Part shown: positions 18,327-25,445 of the stretch, in pieces
Position numbering within the stretch: position 1 is the first letter of the stretch
How the letters are laid out: each line of letters begins with the position of its first letter
Origin: Halococcus salifodinae DSM 8989
GTDB lineage: Archaea > Halobacteriota > Halobacteria > Halobacteriales > Halococcaceae
Reading direction: 5' to 3'
DNA length: 64,000 nucleotides
NCBI RefSeq assembly: GCF_000336935.1
Contig: NZ_AOME01000013.1
Span: 60,290 to 124,289 of the forward strand
The notes under the pieces: model-generated
The model's input: only the letters and a program-made list of their open reading frames with translations
What the model was told of the DNA's origin: nothing
The model's database searches: none
Translations under genes and position numbers: made by a program

Positions 18327-19184
18327 ATGACGTTGCCCCTCACTCGCCGTCGGCTGCTCGGTGCCTGTGCGGTCGGTCTCTCGGTCGTCTCGGCCGGCTG
18401 TGGCGGTGCGATGTCGTTCGGCACCGATCAGACGGAGTTCGAGCGTGGTCTCGGGACGGATGTAGCGCGGATCACTGTCGAGACGGACAGCGGCGATGCG
18501 AGGGTGAGCCGAACGGACGCGGAGTCGGTTCGCGTTCGCGGCACCAAGGAGACGGGATCGGTGTTTACGGATCTCGACGACTTGACCGTCGAGACGGCGC
18601 GCGACGGCGATCGACTCCACATCAGCACGGATACAAGCGGCGGCTCGTTTCTCGGCCTCGGTGGCGGATCGATCTCCCTCGATATCGGGGTGCCCGAAGG
18701 CGTCGCCGTCGAGAGGGTTTCGTCGGGGAACGGCGTCGCCACCGCAACCAACGTCGCCGGTGACGTGAGCCTCGAAGCGACGAACGGGATGGCGAGGGCG
18801 AACGATGTCGACGGGTCCGTCTCGCTGGCGTCGACGAACGGCCCGCTCAGTGCGCGCGGGATCACCGGTCTCGACGGGGCTGAGACGACCAACGGGGAGG
18901 TCGATGTGGCCGTTCCCGCGATCGATGGCGACGTGTCGATTTCGTCGATAAACGGAACCGTCATCGCGGCGCTAGCTCCCGATCTCGATGCGACGGTCGT
19001 CGCTTCGACGGAGAACGGCACCGTCAACGTCGACGATCTCCCCTTCGAACGGGATGGGCCAAAGGACACGCTTCGCGGGACGCTCGGCGACGGCACGCAC
19101 GAACTCACCGTCGAAACGACGAACGGCAGCGTGCTCCTCACTCGACTGCGCCGCCCCGTCCGACAGTCCCAACAGTCCCAGTGA
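18327..19184 (+). CDS. Tat-exported DUF4097-type lipoprotein
   Basis: Protein of 285 aa. The N-terminus LTRRRLLGACAVGLSVVSAGC combines a twin-arginine motif with a lipobox ending at Cys25, so it should be exported folded and lipid-anchored outside the membrane. The mature part is a right-handed repeat of short beta rungs (GVATATNVAGDVSLEATNG, VDGSVSLASTNGPLSARG, TTNGEVDVAVPAIDGDVSIS), typical of DUF4097/DUF4098 adhesin-like domains. Function unknown; probably a cell-surface scaffold. The gene sits between the intact and decayed copies of a 92-aa orphan gene. Confidence 0.85.
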   Translation: MTLPLTRRRLLGACAVGLSVVSAGCGGAMSFGTDQTEFERGLGTDVARITVETDSGDARVSRTDAESVRVRGTKETGSVFTDLDDLTVETARDGDRLHISTDTSGGSFLGLGGGSISLDIGVPEGVAVERVSSGNGVATATNVAGDVSLEATNGMARANDVDGSVSLASTNGPLSARGITGLDGAETTNGEVDVAVPAIDGDVSISSINGTVIAALAPDLDATVVASTENGTVNVDDLPFERDGPKDTLRGTLGDGTHELTVETTNGSVLLTRLRRPVRQSQQSQ

Positions 19185-19189
19185 GCCGG

Positions 19190-19349
19190 CGGTCCTCGAA
19201 GCGGCCCGGTCCCGAAACGCTCGGGAGGGCGCGCTCCTTCCGGAGGTCGTGCTCGTCGTCGGGCGTCTCGCCGGCAGAATGATGGGGTTCTGCTCGTCGT
19301 CGGAGTACGTCCGCTCGACCAGTCAGAACTGAACCGTCTCGTCGGTCAT
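19190..19349 (-). pseudogene. Decayed, truncated copy of the 92-aa orphan gene
   Basis: Read from the ATG at 19349 the frame gives MTDETVQF then a TGA, then LVERTYSDDEQNPIIL. This matches MTDETIRVWLVERTYSDDEQNLIIL of the intact copy (17937-18215), with the Trp codon changed to stop. About codon 25 the frame shifts, and in the next frame ETPDDEHDLRKERALPSVSG continues the match. Homology stops near 19190, so the last third is missing. It carries a nonsense mutation, a frameshift and a truncation and is clearly non-functional. Confidence 0.85.
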
Positions 19350-19359
19350 CCCAGCGACG

Positions 19360-19520
19360 GTACGCAGGGTGTCATAGAACACTTCACATACCTCACCAGC
19401 GGTCCGAGAAACGGTGTCTGACAAGCAGCCAGTATCACCGATATTTAGAGCCGGCCGTAGCGGACCTCTTGAGCGACATCCGAAAACCATGCCAACCGTT
19501 CTATGACACCCTAACGGTAC
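19360..19520. mobile_element. MITE-like element with about 21-bp imperfect terminal inverted repeats
   Basis: The left arm ends AGGGTGTCATAGAAC (19366-19380) and the right arm begins GTTCTATGACACCCT (19498-19512), a perfect 15-bp inverted repeat. It extends outward, with a two-base gap, to GTAC at both ends (19360-19363, 19517-19520). The 117 bp inside code for nothing recognisable. Size, terminal repeats and lack of a transposase suggest a miniature inverted-repeat element. No target-site duplication is obvious. It abuts the pseudogene copy. Confidence 0.5.
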
Positions 19521-19577
19521 GGCCAACCGGTGGTAGTGCTGATCCACCCTTTCGTTGATTTCGGCCATGCGTCGTCG

Positions 19578-19688
19578 TCATCCGTCGGTCTCGAGGTCCG
19601 CACCACACCCCGGACAGGTCTCGTCGGCGATCGATACCTGAAGATCGCAGTTCGGACAGACAGCGCGATAGCACGCACGCTCTCCCAT
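19578..19688 (-). CDS. 36-aa double-CxxC zinc microprotein
   Basis: From the ATG at 19688 the frame encodes MGERACYRAVCPNCDLQVSI and ends CPGCGADLETDG: 36 aa with two CxxC pairs (CPNC, CPGC) spaced like a small zinc ribbon. Haloarchaea carry many such microproteins, some linked to motility, biofilm and stress phenotypes, but this one has no assignable role. It is short, so coding status rests on the well-formed cysteine pattern and the clean ATG-to-TGA frame. It is co-oriented with purQ, 51 bp upstream. Confidence 0.6.
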   Translation of the reverse strand: MGERACYRAVCPNCDLQVSIADETCPGCGADLETDG

Positions 19689-19739
19689 GTGAGTTAATAC
19701 CGCGCTGCCGATGAAAAACGCTGGGGTCGGTATGAGTGG

Positions 19740-20417
19740 CTACTCCGCGAACCCGCGCAGGATCGCCCGCCCGTCGGTGCCGCCGAGCTCGGGCAGGGTC
19801 GCACGCTCGGGATGGGGCATCAACACGGCAACGGACTCGCGCTCGCCGCACACGCCCGCCACCGCGTCCGTCGATCCGTTCGGGTTCGATTCCGGTGTCA
19901 CGTTCCCGTCGGCATCGCAGTACCGAAAGAGGACTCGATCCTCGCGATCGAGATCGGCGAGACGTTCCTCGCTGATCTCGAATCGGCCCTCGCCGTGGGC
20001 GATCGGGAGTTCGATCACCTCGCCCGGCTCGAAAGCCTGGGTCCACGGCGTGTCGGCGTTCTCGACCCGGAGGTGGACGTGCTCGCACTGGAAGCGCGCG
20101 CTCGCGTTGGTGGTGAACGCGCCGGGCGTGAGGCCCGTCTCGCAGCCGACCTGCGCGCCGTTGCAGATCCCAAGCACTGGCATGCCCCCGTTCGCGGCAT
20201 CACGGACGGCCTCCATGATCGGTGCGCGCCCGGCCATCGCGCCCGCCCGGAGGTAATCGCCGTACGAAAAGCCACCGGGAAGGACGATCCCCGAGGGGTT
20301 CTCGGGGAGTCCGTCCTCGTGCCACGTCCGCTCGGCGTCGATCTCAACATCCTGGAGCGCGCGAACCGCGTCGCGATCGCAGTTCGAGCCGCCGAACTGG
20401 ATGACCGAGACCGTCAT
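19740..20417 (-). CDS. purQ: Phosphoribosylformylglycinamidine synthase subunit PurQ
   Basis: Class I glutamine amidotransferase of 225 aa that supplies ammonia for FGAR to FGAM conversion in purine synthesis, working with PurS and the large subunit PurL (not in this window). The N-terminal VIQFGGSNCDRDAV is diagnostic. The nucleophile Cys is in VLGICNGAQVG, LPGGFSYGDYLRAGA precedes it, and the catalytic His-Glu pair is in MPHPERA near the C-terminus. The start at 20417 overlaps the purS stop (ATGA), so PurS and PurQ are co-translated. Confidence 0.96.
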   Translation of the reverse strand: MTVSVIQFGGSNCDRDAVRALQDVEIDAERTWHEDGLPENPSGIVLPGGFSYGDYLRAGAMAGRAPIMEAVRDAANGGMPVLGICNGAQVGCETGLTPGAFTTNASARFQCEHVHLRVENADTPWTQAFEPGEVIELPIAHGEGRFEISEERLADLDREDRVLFRYCDADGNVTPESNPNGSTDAVAGVCGERESVAVLMPHPERATLPELGGTDGRAILRGFAE

Positions 20418-20665
20418 CGCGACTCGACTTCCACGGTGTAGTCGTGGATGGTCGGATTGGCGAGCAGGCGTTCGGCCATCGCGTCGGCGCGCTCTGCGGC
20501 CGCATCTTCGCTCGCGGCGTCGAGATCGACCTCGAAACGATCGGCCGCGCGGAGCTCCTCCAGCTCGAACCCGAGGCGTTCGAGCGCGCGGGCGGTGGTC
20601 TCGGCCTCGGGATCGAGCACGCCCCGTTTCAGCCGCACGGTGACGACGGCGGTGTAGGCGGTCAT
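20414..20665 (-). CDS. purS: Phosphoribosylformylglycinamidine synthase subunit PurS
   Basis: Protein of 83 aa matching PurS, the small dimeric subunit that bridges PurL and PurQ: YTAVVTVRLKRGVLDPEAETT at the N-terminus, then ALERLGFELEELRAADRFEV and a C-terminal IHDYTVEVESR. Length is exactly that of the family. Its ATG at 20665 is about 35 nt from a GAAGGGTTTTCGCC element that also occurs, mirrored, upstream of purU, suggesting a shared bidirectional promoter. Confidence 0.95.
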   Translation of the reverse strand: MTAYTAVVTVRLKRGVLDPEAETTARALERLGFELEELRAADRFEVDLDAASEDAAAERADAMAERLLANPTIHDYTVEVESR

Positions 20666-20686
20666 GAGCGGCGGAACGGAGCGGTC

Positions 20687-20747
20687 GGCGAAAACCCTTC
20701 TGCATCGGTTCGGCCGCGAGTGCTGCTGCAAACGAAGGGTTTTCGCC
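20687..20747. promoter_or_regulatory. Symmetric divergent promoter: 14-bp perfect inverted repeat
   Basis: GGCGAAAACCCTTC at 20687-20700 and its exact complement GAAGGGTTTTCGCC at 20734-20747 flank 33 bp between purS (minus) and purU (plus). Each arm, read in the direction of its gene, starts 35-36 nt before an ATG (purS at 20665; the upstream frame at 20770), where haloarchaeal BRE/TATA elements lie for leaderless transcripts. The simplest reading is two identical core promoters facing outward; a dimeric regulator site is the alternative. Confidence 0.55.
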
Positions 20748-20769
20748 CGCGTTCGGCGAAACGACGCCA

Positions 20770-20802
20770 ATGAACACGACCGACACACAGTGGTGGCGAT
20801 GA
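20770..20802 (+). CDS. Possible 10-codon leader peptide before purU
   Basis: The ATG at 20770 opens a frame encoding MNTTDTQWWR. Its TGA (20800-20802) overlaps the purU ATG (20799-20801) in an ATGA junction. It begins 36 nt from the start of the putative promoter arm at 20734, so a leaderless transcript would begin at this codon. The tandem Trp codons just before the stop are reminiscent of attenuator leader peptides, but no hairpin follows, so translational coupling is the likelier role if any. Confidence 0.35.
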   Translation: MNTTDTQWWR

Positions 20803-21761
20803 ACCCACGACTCACCGAGATCACGGTGATCGGCGACGACGACACCGGCCTCATCGCTCGGATCACCTCGCTCCTCTTCGAGCGCGGCGTGAACATCGAG
20901 GACCTCGATCAGGCGGTTCGTCAGGACCTGTTCCGGATGACGATGCGGGTCGACACGAGCGAGATGGACGGCTCGAAGGACGACCTCCGCCGGGCGCTCG
21001 ACGACCTCTGCGAGGAGCTGGGAATGGACGTTCAGGTCCGATTCCCCGCCGATCGCGAGACGAGACAGGTCGCGGTGCTCGCCACGAAGGAATCACACTG
21101 CCTCGACGCGCTGTTCGACGCGTGGGAGACGGGCGATCCCGACGCCGAGATCGGGGTCGTAGTCGCGAACCACGACGACCTCGCGCCGATCGCCGAGGCT
21201 CACGACGTGCCGTTTTACGATGTCGGCGATGCGGGCGGCGTGCCCGACGAGGAGTGGTTGCTCGATGTCCTCGCCGATCACGACGTCGATCTCGTGGTGC
21301 TCGCGCGCTACATGCGCATCCTGAGTCCCAACGTGGTGTTTCGCTACGAGAGCCGCATCATCAACATCCATCCTTCCCTGTTGCCCGCCTTCCCCGGCGC
21401 GGAGCCGTACCGCCAGGCGCTCGACGCCGGGGTCCGGGTCGCGGGCGTCACCGCCCACTACGTCACGACCGACCTCGACCAGGGGCCGATCATCACCCAG
21501 CGCGCGTTCAACGTGCCCGACGACGCCACCGTCGCCGATCTCGAACGCCGCGGCCAGCCCCTCGAAGCCGAGGCGCTCGTCGAAGCGGTGCGGCTCCACC
21601 TCGAAGACGATCTCGTCGTCGGTCGAGGCCGAACCCACCTCCGCAACGGCGAGAACGCCGCCCTCGGGCTTCCCGACGAGATCGAACGACTAAACCCGGA
21701 TCGGCCGGTCGACGCGGAGACACCACCCGCCGGCGAACCGGCCGGAACGAGCGACGACTGA
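20799..21761 (+). CDS. purU: Formyltetrahydrofolate deformylase
   Basis: Protein of 320 aa: an N-terminal ACT domain (ITVIGDDDTGLIARITSLLFERGVNIEDLDQ, about 7-37) followed by a formyltransferase-like hydrolase domain. The catalytic Asn-His-Asp set is visible in IINIHPSLLPAFPG and AHYVTTDLDQGPIITQ. The enzyme releases formate from 10-formyl-THF, supplying formate for purine synthesis and balancing one-carbon pools. The ATG at 20799 was chosen at the ATGA overlap. It converges with purC, with 24 bp between the stops. Confidence 0.93.
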   Translation: MNPRLTEITVIGDDDTGLIARITSLLFERGVNIEDLDQAVRQDLFRMTMRVDTSEMDGSKDDLRRALDDLCEELGMDVQVRFPADRETRQVAVLATKESHCLDALFDAWETGDPDAEIGVVVANHDDLAPIAEAHDVPFYDVGDAGGVPDEEWLLDVLADHDVDLVVLARYMRILSPNVVFRYESRIINIHPSLLPAFPGAEPYRQALDAGVRVAGVTAHYVTTDLDQGPIITQRAFNVPDDATVADLERRGQPLEAEALVEAVRLHLEDDLVVGRGRTHLRNGENAALGLPDEIERLNPDRPVDAETPPAGEPAGTSDD

Positions 21762-21785
21762 CAACTAACGACTGACGATTGATTC

Positions 21786-22835
21786 TCAGTTCCCGAGCGA
21801 ACGCACAGTCGCAACCGCGTCGTCGAGCGCCGGTGCGTCGAAGATGTCGCGATCGAGATAGGCGTTCGCGCCCGCAGTATAGAGATCGCTCGCGGTGTCG
21901 ATCACGCTCTCGGCGAGCGGTTCGGGGTCGCGCTCACACAGCGCACGCCAGTCGGTCTCGCCCTGCTCGTCGGCCTCGGTCTTCGCAGCACTGACCGCTG
22001 CGACCCACTCCGGCTGCGTGCGCTTGTGGTACTGGCGGAGCACCTCCTTCGAGAGCTGCTGGCCGTCGTAGGAAAACCGGTTCTCGTCGAACGTGCCGAC
22101 CACATCGGCGACCCGGACCTCGCCGTCGACGTAACAGCACTCGATCTTGCCGTCCTCGTGGGTTATCCCGATCGATTCGGCCCGATCTGTCACGATCCGG
22201 TTGACCTCGCGTGCGACCGCCGCGAGGTCGTCGAGCGCCGCCCGTCCCGCGATCCGGTCGGCTTCCTCGCGCGTGAGATACCGGTCCTGTTCCTCGAACT
22301 TCGTCGAGAACTCGACGACCGGCTCCGGGAGATCGACCGGGTCGTCGGGCCACTCGGCCGCACCGAGCCCCACCTCGCCGGGATCGCGGCGCGAGCGCAG
22401 GCTCGATCCCACCGGGACGCTGTTCCGGAAGACGATTTCGAGCGGGACGAGGTAGTTCTCGCCCGCTGCGGCGTGGAACGTCTCGTAGTCGTAGCTTCCG
22501 TCTTCGGGGGGAAGATCCGGCACCTGGACGAGATCGATCGCCATCTCACGGGGCGGTGCCGCGACGGCGTCCAGTTCGACCGCCTCGGACTCCCCACCCG
22601 TTTCGTCGGCCGTCGGATCGACGACACCCCGGTAGTGGGTCGGCACGTCTTCGGCTTCGAGCAGTTCGAAGTTGTACGCGCCCATCGCACAGAGGGAGCG
22701 ACCTTTCTCGGGAACGGTGTCGGGCATCTGCCCCCAGTCGAACACGGAATAGGCGTCGGTGAACACGAACCGCCCGCTGCCGGGCGTGTCGGCGGTGGCG
22801 GGCTCCTCGATCCGGAACTCCTTGACACTGGTCAT
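21786..22835 (-). CDS. purC: Phosphoribosylaminoimidazole-succinocarboxamide synthase
   Basis: Protein of 349 aa that couples CAIR and aspartate with ATP to give SAICAR in purine synthesis. Typical SAICAR synthetase landmarks are visible: [21 protein letters not shown] near the N-terminus, [20 protein letters not shown] in the middle, and the aspartate/ATP region [29 protein letters not shown]. It is longer than the bacterial enzyme, as in haloarchaea. A GATATAGC box about 33 nt upstream of the ATG on the minus strand is a plausible TATA element. With purQ, purS and purU it forms a purine cluster. Confidence 0.93.
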   Translation of the reverse strand: MTSVKEFRIEEPATADTPGSGRFVFTDAYSVFDWGQMPDTVPEKGRSLCAMGAYNFELLEAEDVPTHYRGVVDPTADETGGESEAVELDAVAAPPREMAIDLVQVPDLPPEDGSYDYETFHAAAGENYLVPLEIVFRNSVPVGSSLRSRRDPGEVGLGAAEWPDDPVDLPEPVVEFSTKFEEQDRYLTREEADRIAGRAALDDLAAVAREVNRIVTDRAESIGITHEDGKIECCYVDGEVRVADVVGTFDENRFSYDGQQLSKEVLRQYHKRTQPEWVAAVSAAKTEADEQGETDWRALCERDPEPLAESVIDTASDLYTAGANAYLDRDIFDAPALDDAVATVRSLGN

Positions 22836-22950
22836 GCGGGGGAGTTCCGTCGGTCGAACTAAGCGGTTGCTATATCGCCCTCGACGATCGAGCGGAGCAA
22901 AGGTATAACACCGGTCCGTCTCGAAGCTTCGAGGTACCGATCCACACGCA

Positions 22951-23097
22951 ATGACCGAACACATCTGTGGGAAGTGTGACACCGAAGCCGAGTCTCAGTG
23001 GGCGATCCGCCTCGAACGCGATGCGGACGAACGTACCTACCGGCTCTGTCGGGGCTGCTGGGACGATCTCAGCGGCCGGTTCGGCGAGGGGGAGTGA
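22951..23097 (+). CDS. 48-aa zinc microprotein, first of a tandem pair
   Basis: The frame encodes [20 protein letters not shown] and ends [17 protein letters not shown]. Two CxxC pairs (C6/C9 and C33/C36) predict one zinc site. The next gene starts 3 bp after the stop and has the same plan (CxxC, a strand ending in an IR motif, then CxxCW-x-x-L), so the two look like tandem paralogues in one transcript. No function is assignable; a role as a small regulatory or protein-binding zinc finger is possible. Confidence 0.7.
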   Translation: MTEHICGKCDTEAESQWAIRLERDADERTYRLCRGCWDDLSGRFGEGE

Positions 23098-23100
23098 TCG

Positions 23101-23352
23101 ATGACGGACGATTCCGACGGGTCGACGGCCGACGCGACGCCCGCCGACTCGACCCCCGCTGGCACGGAATGTGCGCTCTGTGAGACCGACCTCAGTCCCC
23201 GGGACTATCCCGACTGTCGGGCGGTCCTGATCGACGAAAGCGGGCCCGACGGCGACGAGGAGACGATCCGGATGGTGTGTGCGGACTGCTGGTCGGGGTT
23301 GGACGACGAGCTCGGTGATCCCTCGGGCTCGCCGTCGACTCGCTCGGCGTAG
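23101..23352 (+). CDS. 83-aa zinc-finger protein, second of a tandem pair
   Basis: An acidic N-terminal tail (about 24 residues) is followed by ECALCETDLSPRDYPDC, an insert of 20 residues, then RMVCADCWSGLDDELG. The CxxC pairs and the CxxCW-x-x-L ending match the preceding 48-aa gene. It is a haloarchaeal small zinc-finger protein of unknown role and converges with the Tat-exported propeller gene (15 bp between stops). Confidence 0.75.
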   Translation: MTDDSDGSTADATPADSTPAGTECALCETDLSPRDYPDCRAVLIDESGPDGDEETIRMVCADCWSGLDDELGDPSGSPSTRSA

Positions 23353-23367
23353 CCGGCCCCTTCGAAC

Positions 23368-24435
23368 TCAGTCCCACGCCGCTTCGACAGCACCCTCCGC
23401 GTACCGTACCACCGATTTGTTGCCGCTCGGTGGCTCGGCGTCACGATCGACCGAGCGCTCGACGATAACCCCGCCAGCGCCGACCGCCACATCGTAGGTG
23501 TCCGTGCGCGCGACGCCGTTGAGCTTCGTCTCGACCGGCGCCTGGAATCGCCGCCACTGGCCGGCAGACTGGCGCTCGTAGACTTTTCCGCCCGAGCCTG
23601 CCGCGAGCCCCATCGCGCCGTCGCGGTCGATCGCCCGGATCGCCTGGCGGCCGCCATCGATGACGTGGGGCGTCCATCGGAACCCGTCGTAGCGGTAGAC
23701 GATCCCGCCGCCGGCGGCCACATTGACGTCCTTCGGGCCGACGCTCGCGGCGTCGAAGAAGGCCCCGCCAGCGAAGTCGATCCCGATCTTGTTCCATTTC
23801 ATGCCGCCGTCGCCCGTCGCGGCGACGAACTGGCTGGTCGAGACGACGTGGCCCTTCTTCCGCGCGTGGAAGTCGATCGCCGGGATCGTGGAGCCACCGC
23901 CGGGTTTGGTCACGTCCTCGTACTTGACTGCGCCGCTCTCCTGGCGGACGCCGATCAGTAGCTCGCCCGAACCGTTGACGAAGTAGAGCCGCTCGTTCTC
24001 GCCCGCAGTGCCCCGCACCGCACAGCCTTCCCACGTGCTCGTCTTCTCCTTCGGCGCGGAGTAGTTCGTGAGCGTCTCAGTGTCGACGCGATACTCGCCG
24101 ATCACACCCGAGCCGCCGACGAACCAGAGCGCCTTGCCGTCGTCGGTCACGTCGACACCCGTCAGCGGCCGGCTCCGTGCCTGAGGGCCGTACTCGACGA
24201 CCTTCTGCCAGCCGTCCTTCCGTCTCGCGAGTACGTCGCCACCGGCCCCGACCGCGAACGGCCCCTCGGCGGTGTCGACCGCACCGTTCAGGGTCTTCGT
24301 GGTCGGCGACTCTGCCTCCGTCCACTCGATGTCGGGCGTGTCGTCCTGCGCAAGACCGACGCTCGGAACGCCGACCGCGGCCGCCGCCGTCGCCCCGGTC
24401 AGTTTCAGCAACTCGCGCCGCGTGTGGTTGGTCAT
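23368..24435 (-). CDS. Tat-exported beta-propeller-like protein
   Basis: Protein of 355 aa with a twin-arginine signal (TRRELLKLTGATAAAAVG, about 5-22) and a likely cleavage site after VGLA, so it is exported. The mature part is built of repeated glycine-rich beta units: AVGAGGDVLARRKDGW, WFVGGSGVIGEYRVDT, AAGGGIVYRYDGFRWTPHVI, AAGSGGKVYERQSAGQWRRF, AVGAGGVIVERSV. These resemble blades of a photosystem-assembly or BNR-like propeller. Probably a surface binding protein; ligand unknown. The ATG at 24435 gives the compact Tat signal. Confidence 0.78.
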   Translation of the reverse strand: MTNHTRRELLKLTGATAAAAVGVPSVGLAQDDTPDIEWTEAESPTTKTLNGAVDTAEGPFAVGAGGDVLARRKDGWQKVVEYGPQARSRPLTGVDVTDDGKALWFVGGSGVIGEYRVDTETLTNYSAPKEKTSTWEGCAVRGTAGENERLYFVNGSGELLIGVRQESGAVKYEDVTKPGGGSTIPAIDFHARKKGHVVSTSQFVAATGDGGMKWNKIGIDFAGGAFFDAASVGPKDVNVAAGGGIVYRYDGFRWTPHVIDGGRQAIRAIDRDGAMGLAAGSGGKVYERQSAGQWRRFQAPVETKLNGVARTDTYDVAVGAGGVIVERSVDRDAEPPSGNKSVVRYAEGAVEAAWD

Positions 24436-24616
24436 TCGTGTCCTCACCACACCCTCATCCACGGCGAAGCGTGTTGAATAACCGAGATATTCCGGAAGAA
24501 CGATCGGTTCGCATGGAGTGTTCCGATCCGCTCAGCGACGAGCCGTTATTCGCTCGCCAATCCGAAACGGTCGGCGAGGCGGGGAGTTAATTGTACTGAG
24601 AGAGAACCGAGGATCG

Positions 24617-25393
24617 ATGGCCGACTCCGTCCGTGTCGCGGTTCGAGAGCGGGTGAGTTCGCGGGCGATACTGGCGTGGCTCGGGGTCATCGCCATCTCC
24701 GTGTGGGTCTTCGACGGATCGGCGACACAGACCGCGACGGGCCTCACGGTGACGGGAATTTTCGGTCTTTCGGAGCTCCTGACGGAGGTGTACGATCTCC
24801 GCGAGACAGTCAGAACCCTCGGTTTCGGTCTCATGGCGTTGCTCTCCGGCGTTGCCCTGTTCGTGCTTGGCGGCACTGGTACGTGGTGGCTGCCGGTGGT
24901 TTTCGCGGCCGTCGGCGGGTGGCTCGCCCTCGATTCGGTCCAGACGCTCCGTCACGAGGGGCTCTTCATCGACGAGGGCGACGGTGAGAGCCCCGACGGC
25001 CGGGACGTCTACCACGACTACGTCACGAGGAAGGTCGACGAGACGCTCCGCGAGCAACCTCTCACCCGTCGAGAGCTGTCCGACGCGCTCGACCCAGACG
25101 ACGCGACGCTCGATCACGCGCTCGCCGAACTCGACGACCGTGACCTCCTCGTTCGGCAGGGCAGCGAACTCCGTACCGAGTCCCCGTCGGAGCCGGGAGG
25201 GGTAGCACGGGCTCGGCATCTGGCCGCGACCACGGCTGCCCGACTCGCACGGCCGCTCACCGTCGAGTTCGACGACGAATCGACGGCCGACGACGGGACC
25301 GATCGGTACAGTCCGACACCGGAGCCAGTCGATTCACGGTCGCGCTCCGACGACAATCAAGAGCGCGAACGCGAACCCGCAAGACGCCGGTAG
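24617..25393 (+). CDS. Membrane-anchored winged-helix protein
   Basis: Protein of 258 aa. Hydrophobic segments at about 18-35, 42-55, 72-86 and 89-103 form the N-terminal membrane part. A winged-helix-like domain lies at about 130-185: LREQPLTRRELSDALDPDDATLDHALAELDDRDLLVRQG. A disordered acidic-basic tail ends ERERPARRR-like. The combination suggests a membrane-tethered transcription regulator, which is an inference. The start at 24617 was chosen after a short AT-containing stretch; longer in-frame extensions lack family-like features. Confidence 0.65.
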   Translation: MADSVRVAVRERVSSRAILAWLGVIAISVWVFDGSATQTATGLTVTGIFGLSELLTEVYDLRETVRTLGFGLMALLSGVALFVLGGTGTWWLPVVFAAVGGWLALDSVQTLRHEGLFIDEGDGESPDGRDVYHDYVTRKVDETLREQPLTRRELSDALDPDDATLDHALAELDDRDLLVRQGSELRTESPSEPGGVARARHLAATTAARLARPLTVEFDDESTADDGTDRYSPTPEPVDSRSRSDDNQEREREPARRR

Positions 25394-25445
25394 CTGGCGA
25401 GGTGTCCGTGTTTCCGATCGCAACCGGGATCAGGCTGACGTGGGC

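Noticed and set aside
20734-20802. Trp attenuator controlling purU
   Set aside because: The tandem Trp codons are suggestive, but there is no room for alternative hairpins between the leader and purU since they overlap.
21755-21785. Near-repeat GACGACTGACAACTAACGAC around the purU stop
   Set aside because: Looks like a repeated word (CGACTGAC) at the end of a gene, but it is too short and simple to call an element.
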